This document shows positions 23,481-35,478 of a DNA stretch of 64,000 bases, piece by piece. A model generated the notes under the pieces. It saw only the letters and a program-made list of their open reading frames with translations, did no database searches and had not been told where the DNA came from. A program made the position numbers and the translations under genes. How positions within the stretch are numbered: the first letter of the stretch is position 1; every line of letters begins with the position of its first letter. Origin of the DNA: Polytrichum commune (Eukaryota; Streptophyta; Polytrichopsida; Polytrichales; Polytrichaceae). The stretch covers positions 7,628,501-7,692,500 of the forward strand of contig OX485808.1 in NCBI GenBank assembly GCA_950295325.1, in the 5' to 3' direction.

Positions 23481-23616
23481 GAGCAACATAAAGAGCTACC
23501 TCCCCAGAAAAATTGGTCCTTCATGTTCTTCTCCTCGTCGAGCTTTCGGAGCAACATAAAGAGCTACCTCCCCAGAAAAATTGGTCCTTTATGTTATTCT
23601 CCTCGTCAAGCTTTCA
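23481..23616. repeat. 68-bp tandem duplication
   Basis: 'gagcaacataaagagctacc' starts at 23481 and again at 23549, and the following ~45 bases are nearly identical. The short frames crossing it reflect the repeat. Confidence 0.85.
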
Positions 23617-23849
23617 GAGCGTCTTTTCAAGGGGAAGAATATACACAAGTGCATGTATACACCATGGTCACACCCTTGTATTCCACCATAATATATGGAG
23701 GGTTTCAGTCAACCAACCGAAACAACAAACCAAAAAACTTGGTATGCATGTTTCAGTCAGCCAACCTAAACAACCACTAATAATTTGTATCCAGGTTTGT
23801 TGCGTACCTCTCTATGAAATCGAAGAGTGTTTGCAACACCATAGGCACA

Positions 23850-24780
23850 AGAGGGACCCGGGAGTGACACCCAGGATTTGTGGCACCATAGGTGAGAGGG
23901 CCCAAGTGATCCTAGTATGGGTGGGGCCCCCAAGCGTTGAGAATGCCTCCTACCCATGAATACTAGGAGTTACAAGGGTAAGGCCATGAGCATTGGGTAG
24001 CTTATGGTGTCTTGATTTTAGAATGCTTAAGAACTCCCCAATTGAAGGTGTGAGCTAGGAGGTTTGGCAATTTGAGTGGGACAATGCCTCGGGATAGTGT
24101 TGTGGTGGGACGGGAGTGACCTGGGAGTAGCGCCCAAGACTATCAAGGTTAGAAGAACCATAACTTCTGCAATACTTGCCTGAAAGGAGCAAGTGAGGAG
24201 TCCATCGGCATCTACACAAAGAAAAAATGTAGATGGATTGGTCGCTTGATAGAATTGGAGATTTGACAACAAAATTATGGAGGTTTCAAGCTGTTGGGGG
24301 GTTCCATCCCCAACATCTAAGGGAAAATGTTTACCTAGTCCCAACTCTTAGGAGAGAGACAAAGTTTTATTTGACAATGGGCAGGGACCTTGTCTAGAGT
24401 CCTAAAGGCTTATATGAGGAGGCGGTGTTGTCGACCAACCCCACCCGATGTAAAACAACACGGCATCTACATGCATTGGCCAACATGGGGGCATAGTTGC
24501 CAAGTATGCTTCAAGTTATTATAATGTTGCTCCAGCAATGCGATGATCAACTCAAGATCGGACTTTCATGAATGGAAGTCCGCACCTAACCATTGGCTAC
24601 CTACTACAGGGAGAGTGTCGCGACTCTTGCTAGTTTTTCTTAACTTAGCTTGATCGCTTTCCAACTCTAGCAAGTGCCACAAGCCCTAACCTGCACATTC
24701 CACGCACATGCATGATTAGCTCCTAATACCGCGGACCTCCAAGCTCATGTTTTGGTCACCAAACCCTCCTACACATGTGT
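23850..24780 (+). repeat. Repeat family H, arm 1 (order X-Y)
   Basis: Block X (about 23850-24600, from 'gggacccgggagtgacaccc' to 'ggctacctactacaggg') is followed by block Y (about 24605-24780, 'cgcgactcttgctag' to 'cctcctacacatg'). The same blocks occur on the opposite strand at 26240-27155 in the order Y-X. No coding sequence was recognised. The order difference suggests pieces of a longer tandem or of an element with repeated ends. Confidence 0.6.
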
Positions 24781-25798
24781 GAGGCCAAACCCACCACCCT
24801 TAAGCGTCCTAGTCCGGGTGATGGTGTTGAGAATCACATGTATTGTTTGTATCGAAAGAATGATCTCTTTGCATCCAAAGGCGTTCATGTCATTTTGAAT
24901 CACTTTGTTTATTAGTGGTAGCCTCTTGGCTTTGGGCCGCGTTGGCCTTCTCAAGGGTCCAACCGGCGGCCTTGGCAACACAAGCTCTCAAGGATATTCC
25001 CCTTTGGCCTTTGATTATCCTCTTCGTTACTTGAACCTTGCTAGAGTCTTCCACTTTCTCCATCGGCCTAACCTCCTTTGTCTCGCCAATGTGGATGTCC
25101 TCCGCTTTCTCCATTAATAATGCAAGTGATTGATTTTTACCAAAGAGGACGTAAGTGTTAAAAACACTACCTCAATGGTTACTCAAAAATACAATTGCCT
25201 TAAAGGCCACACGTGAATCTTAACTAGCTTAATGAGCCTAATTACTTATCTATCACTAATCACAACCTAATGTTGTTTCTGCCTTATGTGCCAATACCCA
25301 CTTTTCGGATTAGCTTGCTAATCACCTAGTCCACCCTTGGCCGATCGATTACCCGGTTTCGGTGCAGCTTGGTACCCGGTGGCCTGGCCAACTTCGGCTG
25401 CCCAACAGCTTAGCCTCCTTCGGCTCAGATTTAGACACAATCTAACCCGGACCTCCTAGCAAGGTCCTCAACCCACACTAATCAAGGGCATACTAACCAC
25501 ACCTTAAGTCACACTATAATGTGCACCCTTAACTACTAATCGGATGTTTGTTTCTAATTTCTTTTTGTGTTTTTTTGGCTACTCAACTAACATTACTCCC
25601 TAACCTTACTAAGACTAACTAATCCACACACGTGGCTTTCAAGCTCTAAGAGCTAGCCCCCTTTAGAACACTTGAGAGAGAGAGCTTAACTAATTAACTT
25701 CACTAAAAACTAATAACCCACACACGTGGCTCAAGCTCTTAAGAGCTTGCTCCCTTGAGAGCGCTTGATGGAGAGAGAGGTAAATGAGAGAAAAAAAC
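24781..25798. other. Spacer between family H arms; no gene recognised
   Basis: Short antisense frames occur near 24890-25117 without a domain. At 25626-25765 a segment is duplicated ('taatccacacacgtggctttcaagctcta' and 'taacccacacacgtggctcaagctctta'). Otherwise unassigned. Confidence 0.35.
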
Positions 25799-25860
25799 AC
25801 CTTAAGTAACAAAGAGGGAGAGAGGGAGAGAGGGAGAGAGGGAGAGAGGGAGAGAGAGGT
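25799..25860. repeat. GAGGGAGA minisatellite
   Basis: Eight-base purine word repeated about seven times. Confidence 0.85.
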
Positions 25861-26219
25861 GAGGATAGGGTGAGAGGATTAGCACCTCCAATCACAATCC
25901 CTTAACCTTCTCCTCCAAAGTAGGGACTAATCCCCATCCACCAAGCTTCCTTCTTCCTAAACTAACAAGGTGGATCCAAAAGTGGGCATTTAACCCGTGG
26001 AGCTCACCTTGCCTCACCTTACCCTCTACTCACATAATCAAGGCATCCTCTTATTGAAATCAACCCTTGAAATAACCACTCAACACATTCTAATGCCTAA
26101 ACTTAAATCCACACCACACTTCACTATTTTTATGTTTTGTGAATAATCATAACCCTCAAAGTCAAACTAAAATTGGTTTCGAAGAGTTAATCACCACATG
26201 TGGGCACCATTTTGGGCTC

Positions 26220-27155
26220 ACAACATGCATTCGGGATTTTCCCCTTAGTAGGTAGCCAATGGTTAATGTGGAATTCCATTCAAGAAAATCCCCTCTTGAG
26301 TTGATCATCATATTGCCAAAACAACACTACAACAATCTGGAGCAAATTGCCAAATATGCTCCAGGTAAGGTCGGTCGGCTAAGCTGCCTCACCCATATAA
26401 GCCTCTAGAACTTTGGGCAGGGCGCCTACCCCACCGTCAAGTATTATTTTATCTCTCTACAAGGGTTGGGGCCAAGTAGACATTTTCACTTAGTCGTTGG
26501 GGCTAGAAGCCCTCAGCAGCTTCAGACCACCATAACTTATACATATGATCTCTGATGCTATCAAGCGACCACTCTATCGACATCTACTCTTTGCATAGGT
26601 GCCGATGAACCCCTCACTTGCCCCTTATTGAAGCAAGTATTGAGGACATTATGGTTATTTAAACCTAGGCAGTCCCAGGTCACTGTTGTCCCAGGGCACT
26701 ATCCCGGGACATCGCCCCACTCAAATTGCCATATCTCCTAGCTCACACCTCTGATTGAGGTGTTCTTGAGCATTCTAAAATCCGCACGCCATAAGCTACT
26801 CATAGCCCATGGCCTTACCCTTGTGACTCCTAGTTTTCGTGGGTGGGAGACATTTCCAACGCCCGGGGCCCTCACCTACACTAGGATCACTTGGGCACTC
26901 TCATCAATGGCGTCACAAGTCCCGGGTGTCATTCCAGGGTCCCCCTTGTGTTCATGGTGTTTCGGACACTCCTCATGAAGGGTAAGCGATAAGGAGTCCT
27001 AAATGCATGTGTAGGAGGATTTGGAGGCTCGAAGTTGGAGGTTGGAGCTAATCATGCACGTGTGCGGGATGTGCAGGGTTAGCGCTCGTGACACTTGCTA
27101 GAGTTGTGAAACGGTGAAGATAAGTTAAGGGGAGCTAGCAAGAGTCGCAACAAGA
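26220..27155 (-). repeat. Repeat family H, arm 2 (order Y-X, inverted)
   Basis: Read on the minus strand it begins 'gttgcgactcttgctag' (27155), passes 'cctcctacacatgca', continues into 'gggaccctggaatgacaccc', and ends near 'ggctacctactaagggg' (about 26250). Apart from the block order it parallels arm 1 with moderate divergence. Noncoding. Confidence 0.6.
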
Positions 27156-27599
27156 ATTCTGTTAGTCAGCCAAAATCCACACCCTCATATTTGATGTGGA
27201 GGTTTCAATCAATCGACTAAAACCTCCACACAAATACTTGTTGTACATGTTTAAGTCAATCGACCAAAATTTTAACCCTAATACTTCATGTGCACGTTTC
27301 AGTCGGTTGATTGAAACCGTTATTGTTTTGCAAGTCCTCATCGTTGCCAATTTATTATGTTGACCGACTGAAACATGCTACCCATCAACCAAAGCCTACT
27401 ATTTGGTTTGACCTAGTGTACTGACCTAGTGTACTGACCTACCTATGCATACAAAGAGTTTAGAGTCACTTGACTAGATATTCTTCTTTGTTTTGGTCAA
27501 TCATCTGAAACAATCGGTGTAAGGAGTTTGTTGTTTTAAATATTTCTTGCTAGTTTTATGCAATCATTCCATCCATGGAGGAAGTCAATAAGAGCATGG
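27156..27599. other. Unassigned; 'tcaatcgac(t/c)(a/g)aaa' motif repeats
   Basis: The phrase 'gtttcaatcaatcgactaaaacc' and variants recur several times between 27205 and 27510, with inverted forms such as 'cagtcggttgattgaaacc'. No gene. Confidence 0.35.
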
Positions 27600-30540
27600 A
27601 TTGGTCCTCAACGGAAATGTTGGACATGTTCTCTTGTTTTAATATGAAGTTGATAGTGTTGGGAAGGGAGAGATTGATGATGTTGAAGAGGAGCCGCATG
27701 TGGAGACTCCTTTGCCGTCTATACATGTGGAGCCCATTGGCAAGTGTTCCGAGATTTCTAAATTGAAATCGTTGAACTTGGAGGTGGTCCTCCTTAGCAA
27801 GAGTGGAATTCTTGTTGCAGAGGGTGTTTGTTGTTATATCTACCCACATGATTGTATTGACCAATACCCACTTGGCGATGAGGATGTTGGAGTTGTCACT
27901 CTAGAGTTACTCGTTCATTCCGAAGTGCATCCCACTTAAAGATTTTTGCTCCATAGGCGGCTCTTCCAAAATATTATGCTTGAGGGCATAAGCTTGCGTG
28001 ATCATGAGTGTTGCCATTAGCAGCTTCAAGAAGAACCCCAAGCCAACATGGGACGATGCAAAGGCCTACGGAAGTATGATTCATTATGTGTTCCCCACTC
28101 TGCAAATGAGTGTAAACGCCAAAAATTGCTCATAAAACAATTTATTAGAGCAGTGACCATGAAGGATTGTTGTATTCACCACTATTGCCAGTTGTTTCCA
28201 CATGAGAAAATGAAGGTTATTCGGGAAGAATTGTGGCTTGGAGATTTCCACCTTAGATCTTTAAATAATTTGATGTTCATAGGGAAATACATGTGAATGA
28301 GGTGGAATGCAAGGTGCTCACAATTGAAATCATAGATGTGTATTGTATGGCATGGTACATCATACATGGTGTGTTTAAAGAATTTTATAGACATGTAGCT
28401 TATGCCAAAGAAGGTTGCCGATCCCGTGACCATGGGAATTTGGGCTTAGAGAAACCTACGGAAGTAACACAATAAGTAGCCACCATCATTGTGCTTCTTG
28501 CTAACGTGATGCCACACAAAACGCGTACGCTCCCAATGGGGGAGAATGTTGTTGAAAAGGTTCTTCCCGAGGAAACAAAATGGAAAGACCTCTTGTTGGA
28601 TGTAAATGCGGTTGGTGAGAAGGCTAGTTTGGAGCCCATTTTGTTGTCCAAATTGAGCACACTTAAGAAAACAAACTTCAACGACTACATTCCAAAAAGA
28701 AGCGGTAACAATTTTGCTCGGTGTTCCAAATGCGAAACATTGAAGCACCTTCGGGATGCACATATGATTGGGACCGAGTCTTATGTTGTACATTAATTAA
28801 ATTATTTCAAGCATGTGAACATGCAAGAAGCGCATCGCAATGATTATTACACAAAAAATGTTATCCATTGCTAGGCCTTTAGAGGCTCTCATGGTCATCC
28901 ATAATAAAATAGACCATGCCAAAACAATCTCACCATGTTTTGCACACCGAATCAAGGCTATGAATGGACTCTTTTAGCTACATATTTTGGTTAGATCTAA
29001 TATGATTTTCTCCAATATCTCATAGCTAGTGAATCTTTGTTTTGTGGGGTTTCATAACTTTATTTATGTGTTACGGTACTTAGGAGCATAAACATAATTG
29101 ACTTGGATTGCTTATTCGATATCAAGTCTTCGAGTTGTTCTTGTAGGGATGATTGTGCATGGCCATGGTGATGTCAAGTTTGTCTGTTATGCCCTTAATG
29201 TGTATCCAACTAATTCAAACCACTCCATGGGGTCATTTGCACAGCCTTTGCATGATTTCGAGAAACTACATGCATACTCTTCAAGATCGTTCTTGAGATG
29301 TTGGATCGATACCACTATATGAGATGGTGTTGGATGGAAAAAGATGCATGTTGGAATTCATTGCGAAAACCCCTTGATGAGCCAACCTATGATTGCAGAA
29401 ATGTTGTCCCCCACTATGTGGGTCCAAATGGACAATTGCGCAAAGGACAATAAACATAGAGTTGTATTTGTCTATTGGTCTTTCTTGGTTGCGAAAGGCA
29501 TTTTCAAAGAGATGTTTGTATCATTTTAATTGGTGGGCCACACACACAATGATATTGATATATCTTTTGGGCGGTGGAGCATGAAGTTGCATGAGGAGAA
29601 TTTCCCAACAACACCACTCTTGATGAAATTTTACATGGTTTTGAATAGCGTTTTTGTCATCCCACAAATGATTGAGGAGGTGCTAGACTTCAAAGCATTT
29701 ATAAAACCATATCTTCAGAGTGAAGCTCATCATTTAATTGGACACACAAAGGCTCAACAATTTTGGTTATACTTGCGTAATGCCAATGTTGCGGCCATGT
29801 AGTACAAGCTATTGTGTATGACACAAGATTGGAACCCACCGGAGGAGCTTCTTGTTTGGCATGTTGACAAGGAGGATAGGACGATGTTACCGGATGGGAA
29901 GTCCAAACTTTGCAATTCAATACCCATGAAAATTGTGGAAGATATTATAAAGGACATATCGAGCTTCATACAATATTGGGAACGTCCGTGGGTAGCAGAT
30001 GTTGGTAGATCATTTCGCCACATATTTCCAACTTGGATAGGCTAATAGGCACGTACATGTTTGTTCTGCTTTGATAGAACTTCATTAAGATAGTTGCCTT
30101 ACTTTAAGGCATGGTTTTTTGCCACAAAACCGTGTGGATGATCATGCATTGGAGGCTAGGCTTTTTGGACAATGGGGAGGTTTGTGAGGAGTTTGGCGAA
30201 GACGACCATTACGTTGGGCCTGCTAATAATCATCTTCCACCCTATTTCCATGTTGCAATGGATTGTCATATTGCATCCTGGAGATGAGACATATGTTTGA
30301 GTGGCAAGAACTTTGTCTCAATTGTAATTTCTAGTCCTCATTTCCGCTAGATTTAGGTGGAGTACTACACTCCAACAACACACATAATGAATATGTTATC
30401 CCTCGTTACACATGTTGGGATAAAAATCATAATTTTTGTTGGAGGGTGGATTATGAGCCTGGTCCAAGTTGGATAGACACACATTCCATATTCATGGCAT
30501 GGAAACTATAGAAGAATCATAATGGGTCACTATGCACCTC
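27600..30540 (+). pseudogene. Decayed element protein, locus 2 (resembles DUF7869-type proteins)
   Basis: Longer sister of locus 1. An acidic N-terminal stretch (27660-27940) includes 'EEPHVETPLPSIHVEP'. 28048-28470 has 'KDCCIHHYCQLFPHEKMK' and later 'RDHGNLGLEKPTEVTQ'. 28491-28796 has 'MPHKTRTLPMGE' and a possible zinc-knuckle 'NFARCSKCETLKHLRD'. About 28870-28960 has 'IHNKIDHAKTISPCF'. 29098-29322 has 'GDVKFVCYALNVYP'. 29398-29530 has 'VQMDNCAKDNKHRVVF', followed by 'VGHTHNDIDISFGRWS', 'LIGHTKAQQF' (29740) and a 'WDKNHNFCWRVDY' tail near 30420. Several stops and frame changes break it. Block order is identical to locus 1, so both descend from one coding element. The zinc-binding and nucleic-acid role is inference. 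Confidence 0.6.
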
Positions 30541-31069
30541 TCAAAATTCTATAACATTTGTAGAAGACAATTTTACTTGCCCCGCAGGTGAATCAAGCCA
30601 ATGAAAACTTGGTAGAAGTCAAGTTGTTTGGTTGTGGAATAACCACCAATAATATCCAACATTTTTGTACTTGATTTGGTATTATAAATTTAGTATGCTT
30701 AAAATTATAATAAACTACTAGTAAGTCTATGTGCATTGTGCATTCAATACAATTAGGCTAGACTTTGGGTCACTGACGAATCCTATTATGTTTGGGTTTG
30801 GATGAATATCCATATATAATATTCAATATATATATATATATTGGTTTGGGACAAAACTCCTATGTTGCAATCAATATGCATTTATTACACTCTAGTTTTG
30901 TAGGTTGAAGGATTTGGGGTTTACTCTATATTCAATATGCATGTGTTCCTTTGATTTTATGTTTGTAGTAGGTTTCAAGTGCTCTACCTAATGTGTTAAT
31001 GGTTGAAACCTACTACAAACATATTGTAATCCTATGTTTAGGACGACTTCATGTTGTTGTCATTCATAC
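30541..31069. other. Unassigned; short inverted repeat and TA tract
   Basis: A near-perfect inverted pair ('atgtttgtagtaggtttcaa' near 30960 and 'ttgaaacctactacaaacat' near 31004) can form a hairpin. A (TA)n tract lies near 30828-30842. Confidence 0.4.
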
Positions 31070-31154
31070 ATTAATTTAAAACAATGAAAAGTCTCAAATT
31101 ACCTAATATAGTGTTATAGCACATAGGCCAATCTCGTTGTTGCACGTGTCTTTA
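31070..31154 (-). repeat. F4 copy, left part, interrupted by Harbinger
   Basis: 'agcacataggccaatctcgttgttgcacgtgtcttta' is the outer part of an F4 copy. It continues at 36169 with 'ttagtgtccgctcttcaataca' after the Harbinger element. Confidence 0.6.
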
Positions 31155-31720
31155 GGGGTGGTTTACACCATAGACCATGAACTTGTCCCATGGAAGATGC
31201 CCTATTCCGCGGTACGAGTTCATGGTCTACATTTCACGGTCCGGGTTCTTAAAGATTTGATTTACAAAGCCGTTGGGCCCCTCACTAGGTGTAAACCAAA
31301 TGTGGACCAAGAGGAATGACCATGTGGCAAGAAGTGGATGTGCTGATTTTTTTAATATAAGCCCAAAAAGGGCAGTTTTGGGAAAAAATGAAGTTTGACA
31401 ATTTTGTTGACTTCAATTTGCCTTCACTTGCCTACACATGCCTTCACTTACCTTGTCACTTAGTTTTTTCTTCTTTTCGCCTTAAAATTCAGCAAGTATG
31501 GTAGAAATGGAGGAGAGGAGGAGAAAGCTAGTCGTGCTAGCAGGATTGTACATATTTTTGTACATGCTTGTGAAGAATGTTGTGGGCATTTGAACACTGA
31601 TTTTGCAAGGAAAATGGGAAAAATTTGCAATTTTGAGAGTGATTTACGAAAGCATTGGACGTAGAGAGAGGAACATATGGAGTCAAGAGAGGATGTTAGG
31701 TTTTGTAGACTGGTTGCTAT

Positions 31721-33219
31721 CATGGGGAGGTCACTCAGTAGGATTTTTGTGTACCACGTGCGGCGGAGGGGTATTTATTTAGGGGTTATTTACCTCCAAG
31801 GCACGAATTAAAAGCTCCCTATAATTATATAATATTCTAAAATGGCCTATTTTTTTGTACCCTACCATTACTTATAATGCCCATGTCATTGAAATTTGTT
31901 GTAGTCTATATTCCTTTTAATTAAAAAAACTGAATTTAAGAATGTATGCAATGCAAAAGTGATGGGAAAATCATGGCAACAAAAAAATATAAAAATTACG
32001 TACCATTGCAAAAACCAAGTACAAAAACTTAAAGTGAAAATACAAAAAGAAGACTTAGGATGGAACACAACGTGATTGAGTGTGTGTTTACAAACACAAC
32101 AAGATTGTGTGTGTGTTCACAAACACAACACCCGCTCCATAAAAATCCTTTATTCAAAATCACTTTACATGATAGTAAAGACCAAAACCATATAGTGTGA
32201 AACACTTTAAGCTTGGTCATGAATCTTATATAGTTCGTTCTGTCACAAACTTGGACAGTTGCTCTGAATCATTCCTATCAAGAGTGTACACCTCATTTGT
32301 AGAATTGTAGCTCATGTTTACCGTAGATATAATGCAATCTACATCAATCCATTTGCTATCCGTGTGATCATACTTAAATTTGTTACGGCCTGGATATTTT
32401 CTATAATATTGCAACATTACTTCGATGTGGGGATTATTAGGATTTCTCCTCCCTGATTCCTCCGTTCGAGCAAGGAGGTCAACCGCTTGCCTAAGTACTC
32501 CAAATTGTTTTCCATTGCGCCGCCGCATAGCTTGCACCCTACCCACCCACCATGAACTGGAATCTACTCCGTTCAATATGTTAGTAGCATTTCCAGCTTT
32601 AACATCAGTCATTGAACGTCCCCTTTTTCATTTGGCAGCGGATTTTACAGTTGACAATAACATTGTTGTGCTCCGTTGGACAAAATGCACCCCACAATCA
32701 GATCCTATAGATAACAAACTTGATCCACATGAAGATCTTGCTTGGAGACAATTATCATGGTTGTTGAAATGAATACTATGTTTAATTCTTGCTAATCTAT
32801 CTTTGGATAGAGAAACATTACCATTGAGTTGCGAGACAAACGTTGATTTGTAAATTGAATGCCCATCAACTTCTACGGTTGGCAAAAATTTTCCGGTTCT
32901 CTGTACTGAGGCTTCCAATTTCATCCATTTTTGGGTGAATGATGAGTAATTTTTTATCCATCCCTCGTGAGGCATGCATACGAAATTGATTCTACTAAAC
33001 ATACATCCTAAGATCCTTATTTTCAGCCCCTATATTATTTTTACTAAAAAGGAATGGCCCATATTTTATACCTATCTATTTTACTTGTAATGGGCTTATG
33101 TACTTTTAATGGACCCTTCATTATTTGGAATTCTTTTATAATTTTTATGTCAAATGATTTTAATCCTCCCTATATTATACCGCACGTCGTTTTTAAAATG
33201 CACTAAGTGACCTCCCCGT
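31721..33219 (-). mobile_element. Mutator-like element, 1.5 kb, nested in the Harbinger transposase
   Basis: The terminal inverted repeat reads GGGGAGGTCACT(C/T)AGT on both ends. A 9-bp target duplication GGTTGCTAT flanks it (31712-31720 and 33220-33228); 9 bp is the Mutator superfamily hallmark. A second copy with the same ends and internal flanks lies at 62078-63435. It encodes no recognisable MURA transposase; instead it carries an unrelated open frame on minus (32226-33002), the arrangement seen when Mutator-like elements pick up host sequence. Terminal repeats are short for a classical MULE, so the superfamily is likely but not certain. Confidence 0.75.
32226..33002 (-). pseudogene. Unidentified 258-codon frame inside the Mutator-like element, one stop
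   Basis: Starting at 33002 the frame reads 124 codons, meets a single TGA (32628-32630) and continues in the same frame to 32226. The first half has 'KFLPTVEVDGHSIYKSTFVS' and 'LSKDRLARI'. The second half has 'SWWVGRVQAMRRRNGKQFG' and 'KFKYDHTDSKWID', ending 'YTLDRNDSEQLSKFV'. Composition is that of a real folded protein, not noise, but I do not recognise the family and give no function. The eroded start of the same frame is recognisable in the second copy near 63120-63210 with extra stops, so it is part of the element, not a unique capture. An intact start and one TGA suggest recent loss or readthrough. Confidence 0.6.
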
Positions 33220-34319
33220 GGTTGCTATTGGGTTTGTGGACGGAGAAAGAATTTAGAAAGCGAACGTGAGTGACATATACAACATTTAGGTTTTTGTGAG
33301 AGGTTGGGTCTGTATTTGAAGAAAGAATATACCCGTTTTAGGGTTACCGTGCCGGTGCAAGAGAAGATAGCAATGTCATTGCATCGGTTGGGTAGTGATG
33401 ATGGATTGCAAACCATAGGTGATTTGTATGGAGTACATAAAAACACATTGTCCATAATAGTGAGAGAATTTTGTAGAATCGTGACAAAATATCTTCAACC
33501 AGTTTTCGTGCAAACTCCAAATGAATCGCAATTTAGGGTTTTAGCTTCGAAGTTCGAGCAATTGTACAGAATACCTTACATCATAGGTGCGATAGATGGA
33601 TCACATATTCATGTTTTGGCTCCTATAATCGGCGGAGAAGATTATTATTGCAAGAAGTAATTTCATTTAGCGATTTTGCAGGGAATTGTTGGATCATATT
33701 GCATGTTTTGGAATTATGAGTTTGGATGGGCAGAATATCTTCACGATTGGACAGTATTTCAAATGACAAAAATTGGACGCGCTTGCATTGAGGGTAAATT
33801 CCAGCCATACAAGTTGATAGAAAATGCTGCATATCCGATAAGGCCTTAGATGTATTGTCCATTTAAGGGTGGAAAAACAACGCTATCCGGGAAAGATGAA
33901 AATTGGAATTTCATACAATCTTCGACGAGGATGTGCGTAGAGAGGGCATTCATGATTTTGAAAGGCAGGAGGAGGTTGATAATGAAACGATCTGAGATAC
34001 CTTTAAGGAATATACTTGATATTGTAGTAGCTTGTATAGTATTGCACAAGGAGAAAAAGCTGGAATTGCAGAAGTGCGAAGAAATATTCTAGCTAGGAAA
34101 GATGTGCCAATTGCAGATGAAAAAAATGATGCAGATACAGATTTATTTTTGTTGAGAGAAAATGAGAAGGCTAATGACCTTCTGCGGGAAGCTACAGCGA
34201 TGCACGAAACATTGGCAAAAAATTTGTGGCAATACAAACTACGCAAAAAATCTAGTATTATAGAAATTGATAGTGATAGTGATAGTGAGATTGATTTAAT
34301 GGATTAAAGATAGAATTTA

Positions 34320-35478
34320 GCTATAAGAGTAGCAAAATTCGTGTCCATATTTTTGAGGATAGCAGTAGATTCTTGGAATGATGCAAGAAATGTCTTTGAA
34401 TTTCCTACAACATGTTCTAGAAGAGTTTCAATCTTTTCTTGTGTTTTATTTTTCTTCTCTTGTGCTGGCGGTGCAGAAGTTGTTGCTTGAGACGGTGTAG
34501 GGGTAGAAAGAATAGCATCTTCTGTCCAAAATTTTGTGGCATTAGCAGGAATCTCATTGTAAACACTCGCCCTACTACCATGTCATTGATCCATCTCTTT
34601 AAACCACTTGCATTTTTGTTTTTTATTATTACCTGAAATTTCATTTGCTTTCTTATCAGTTCTATATTCATTTAAGACGGTTTTGTATTTTTTTTTTTCA
34701 TGATAATCAAGATCAATTGAATCCTTTGATTGCAACGACCATTTGAATTTGTAATTTAATCCAGGAGTTGGCACCTACATAAGCAACATAAAACACATTA
34801 AATTTGTGAAATAGAAGCTAAAAGATGTTAAAATTGACGATGTAAGAAAAAAATTAACATAGGAGAAGTATAGTATAAGGACATATGTTATTTATGAAGA
34901 CATTGAAAAAAAATTGACGTAGTGGTAAGGAGAAGCAACGAGAGAATGGTAGAAAGGAGGAGACGTGGGTTCCATTTTCGACATCGGCATATTTTTACTA
35001 AACATAGTAACAAACTCAAAGTCCTCGCGGTAGCGGCCACCGGTATATGGGGGGGAGGGGGGGCATAGGGGCTTACGGCTAAGGCGAAGGCCTTCTACGG
35101 CCAACATCAAAGGTCAACACATTTTACCAATTTTTTTTAAAAAAATTCTACAAAAATTCTACAAAATATTTTTTTAAAATTCAAAAAAACATTACACAAA
35201 ATATTGAAAAAATCCAAAAACAAATTACCTTGCTTGTTTGCTGTTTTTGTGAATTCTTCGTCCATCTCCCCACGAATTACTATCAGATGATGCACTTCGA
35301 AATCCTTCCATTTGATCCTGGTCATTTCTTCTTCTTCTTCCGATTCGCCAATTTCAATCGTATTCTTCTTATCGCCTTTCTTCATTTTCTTCGTTGTTTC
35401 TTTTGTGACACGCCCCCTCTTTCTTTTTGCTAGTTGGCTCTTCGTTGCTCCTTCGATTTCTTCTTTTTCTTCAAACAT
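34320..35478 (-). pseudogene. Harbinger Myb/SANT-like partner protein (ORF1), damaged
   Basis: Harbinger elements need a Myb/trihelix-like protein that binds the element and aids the transposase. The first exon runs from 35478 to about 35229. It has a basic tract ('KRKRGRVTKETTKKMKKG'), an acidic run, then the Myb-like 'RIKWKDFEVHHLIVIRGEMD' and 'FTKTANKQ'. It ends at a consensus donor (AAG|GTAATT). A matching acceptor (TATGTAG|GTG) lies at 34775, giving an intron of about 450 bp. The second exon continues with 'SWIKLQ' and 'KGFN', then after stops and a frame change 'YHEKKKYKTVLNEYRTDKKA' and 'ISGNNKK..KWFKEMD', typical of this family, ending near 34320. Convergent with the transposase, as in many plant Harbingers. 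Frame damage makes it nonfunctional as read. Confidence 0.7.

Larger units (their letters stand above)
31498..34307 (+). pseudogene. PIF/Harbinger DDE transposase, split and disabled
   Basis: The coding frame starts near 31498 and is interrupted at 31721-33219 by another element. It resumes at about 33229, with the long open piece from 33304. Conserved features: an N-terminal helical region ('YLKKEYTRFRVTVPVQEKIA'), 'AIDGSHIHV' (first catalytic Asp) near 33590, 'LHDWTVFQ' (second Asp) near 33740, and 'CVERAFMILKGRRRL' (catalytic Glu) near 33935. Defects are a stop after 'DYYCKK' (33658), a TAG near 33847, a TGA near 33265, an early frame change near 31590, and a frame change near 34040 before the charged tail (to 34307). 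The DDE triad is preserved, so decay is recent. Confidence 0.88.

Noticed and set aside
23466-23959. Secreted or repeat protein from frames of 104 and 148 codons
   Set aside because: The repeated residues come from a 68-bp tandem duplication and the frames run into family H noncoding repeat.
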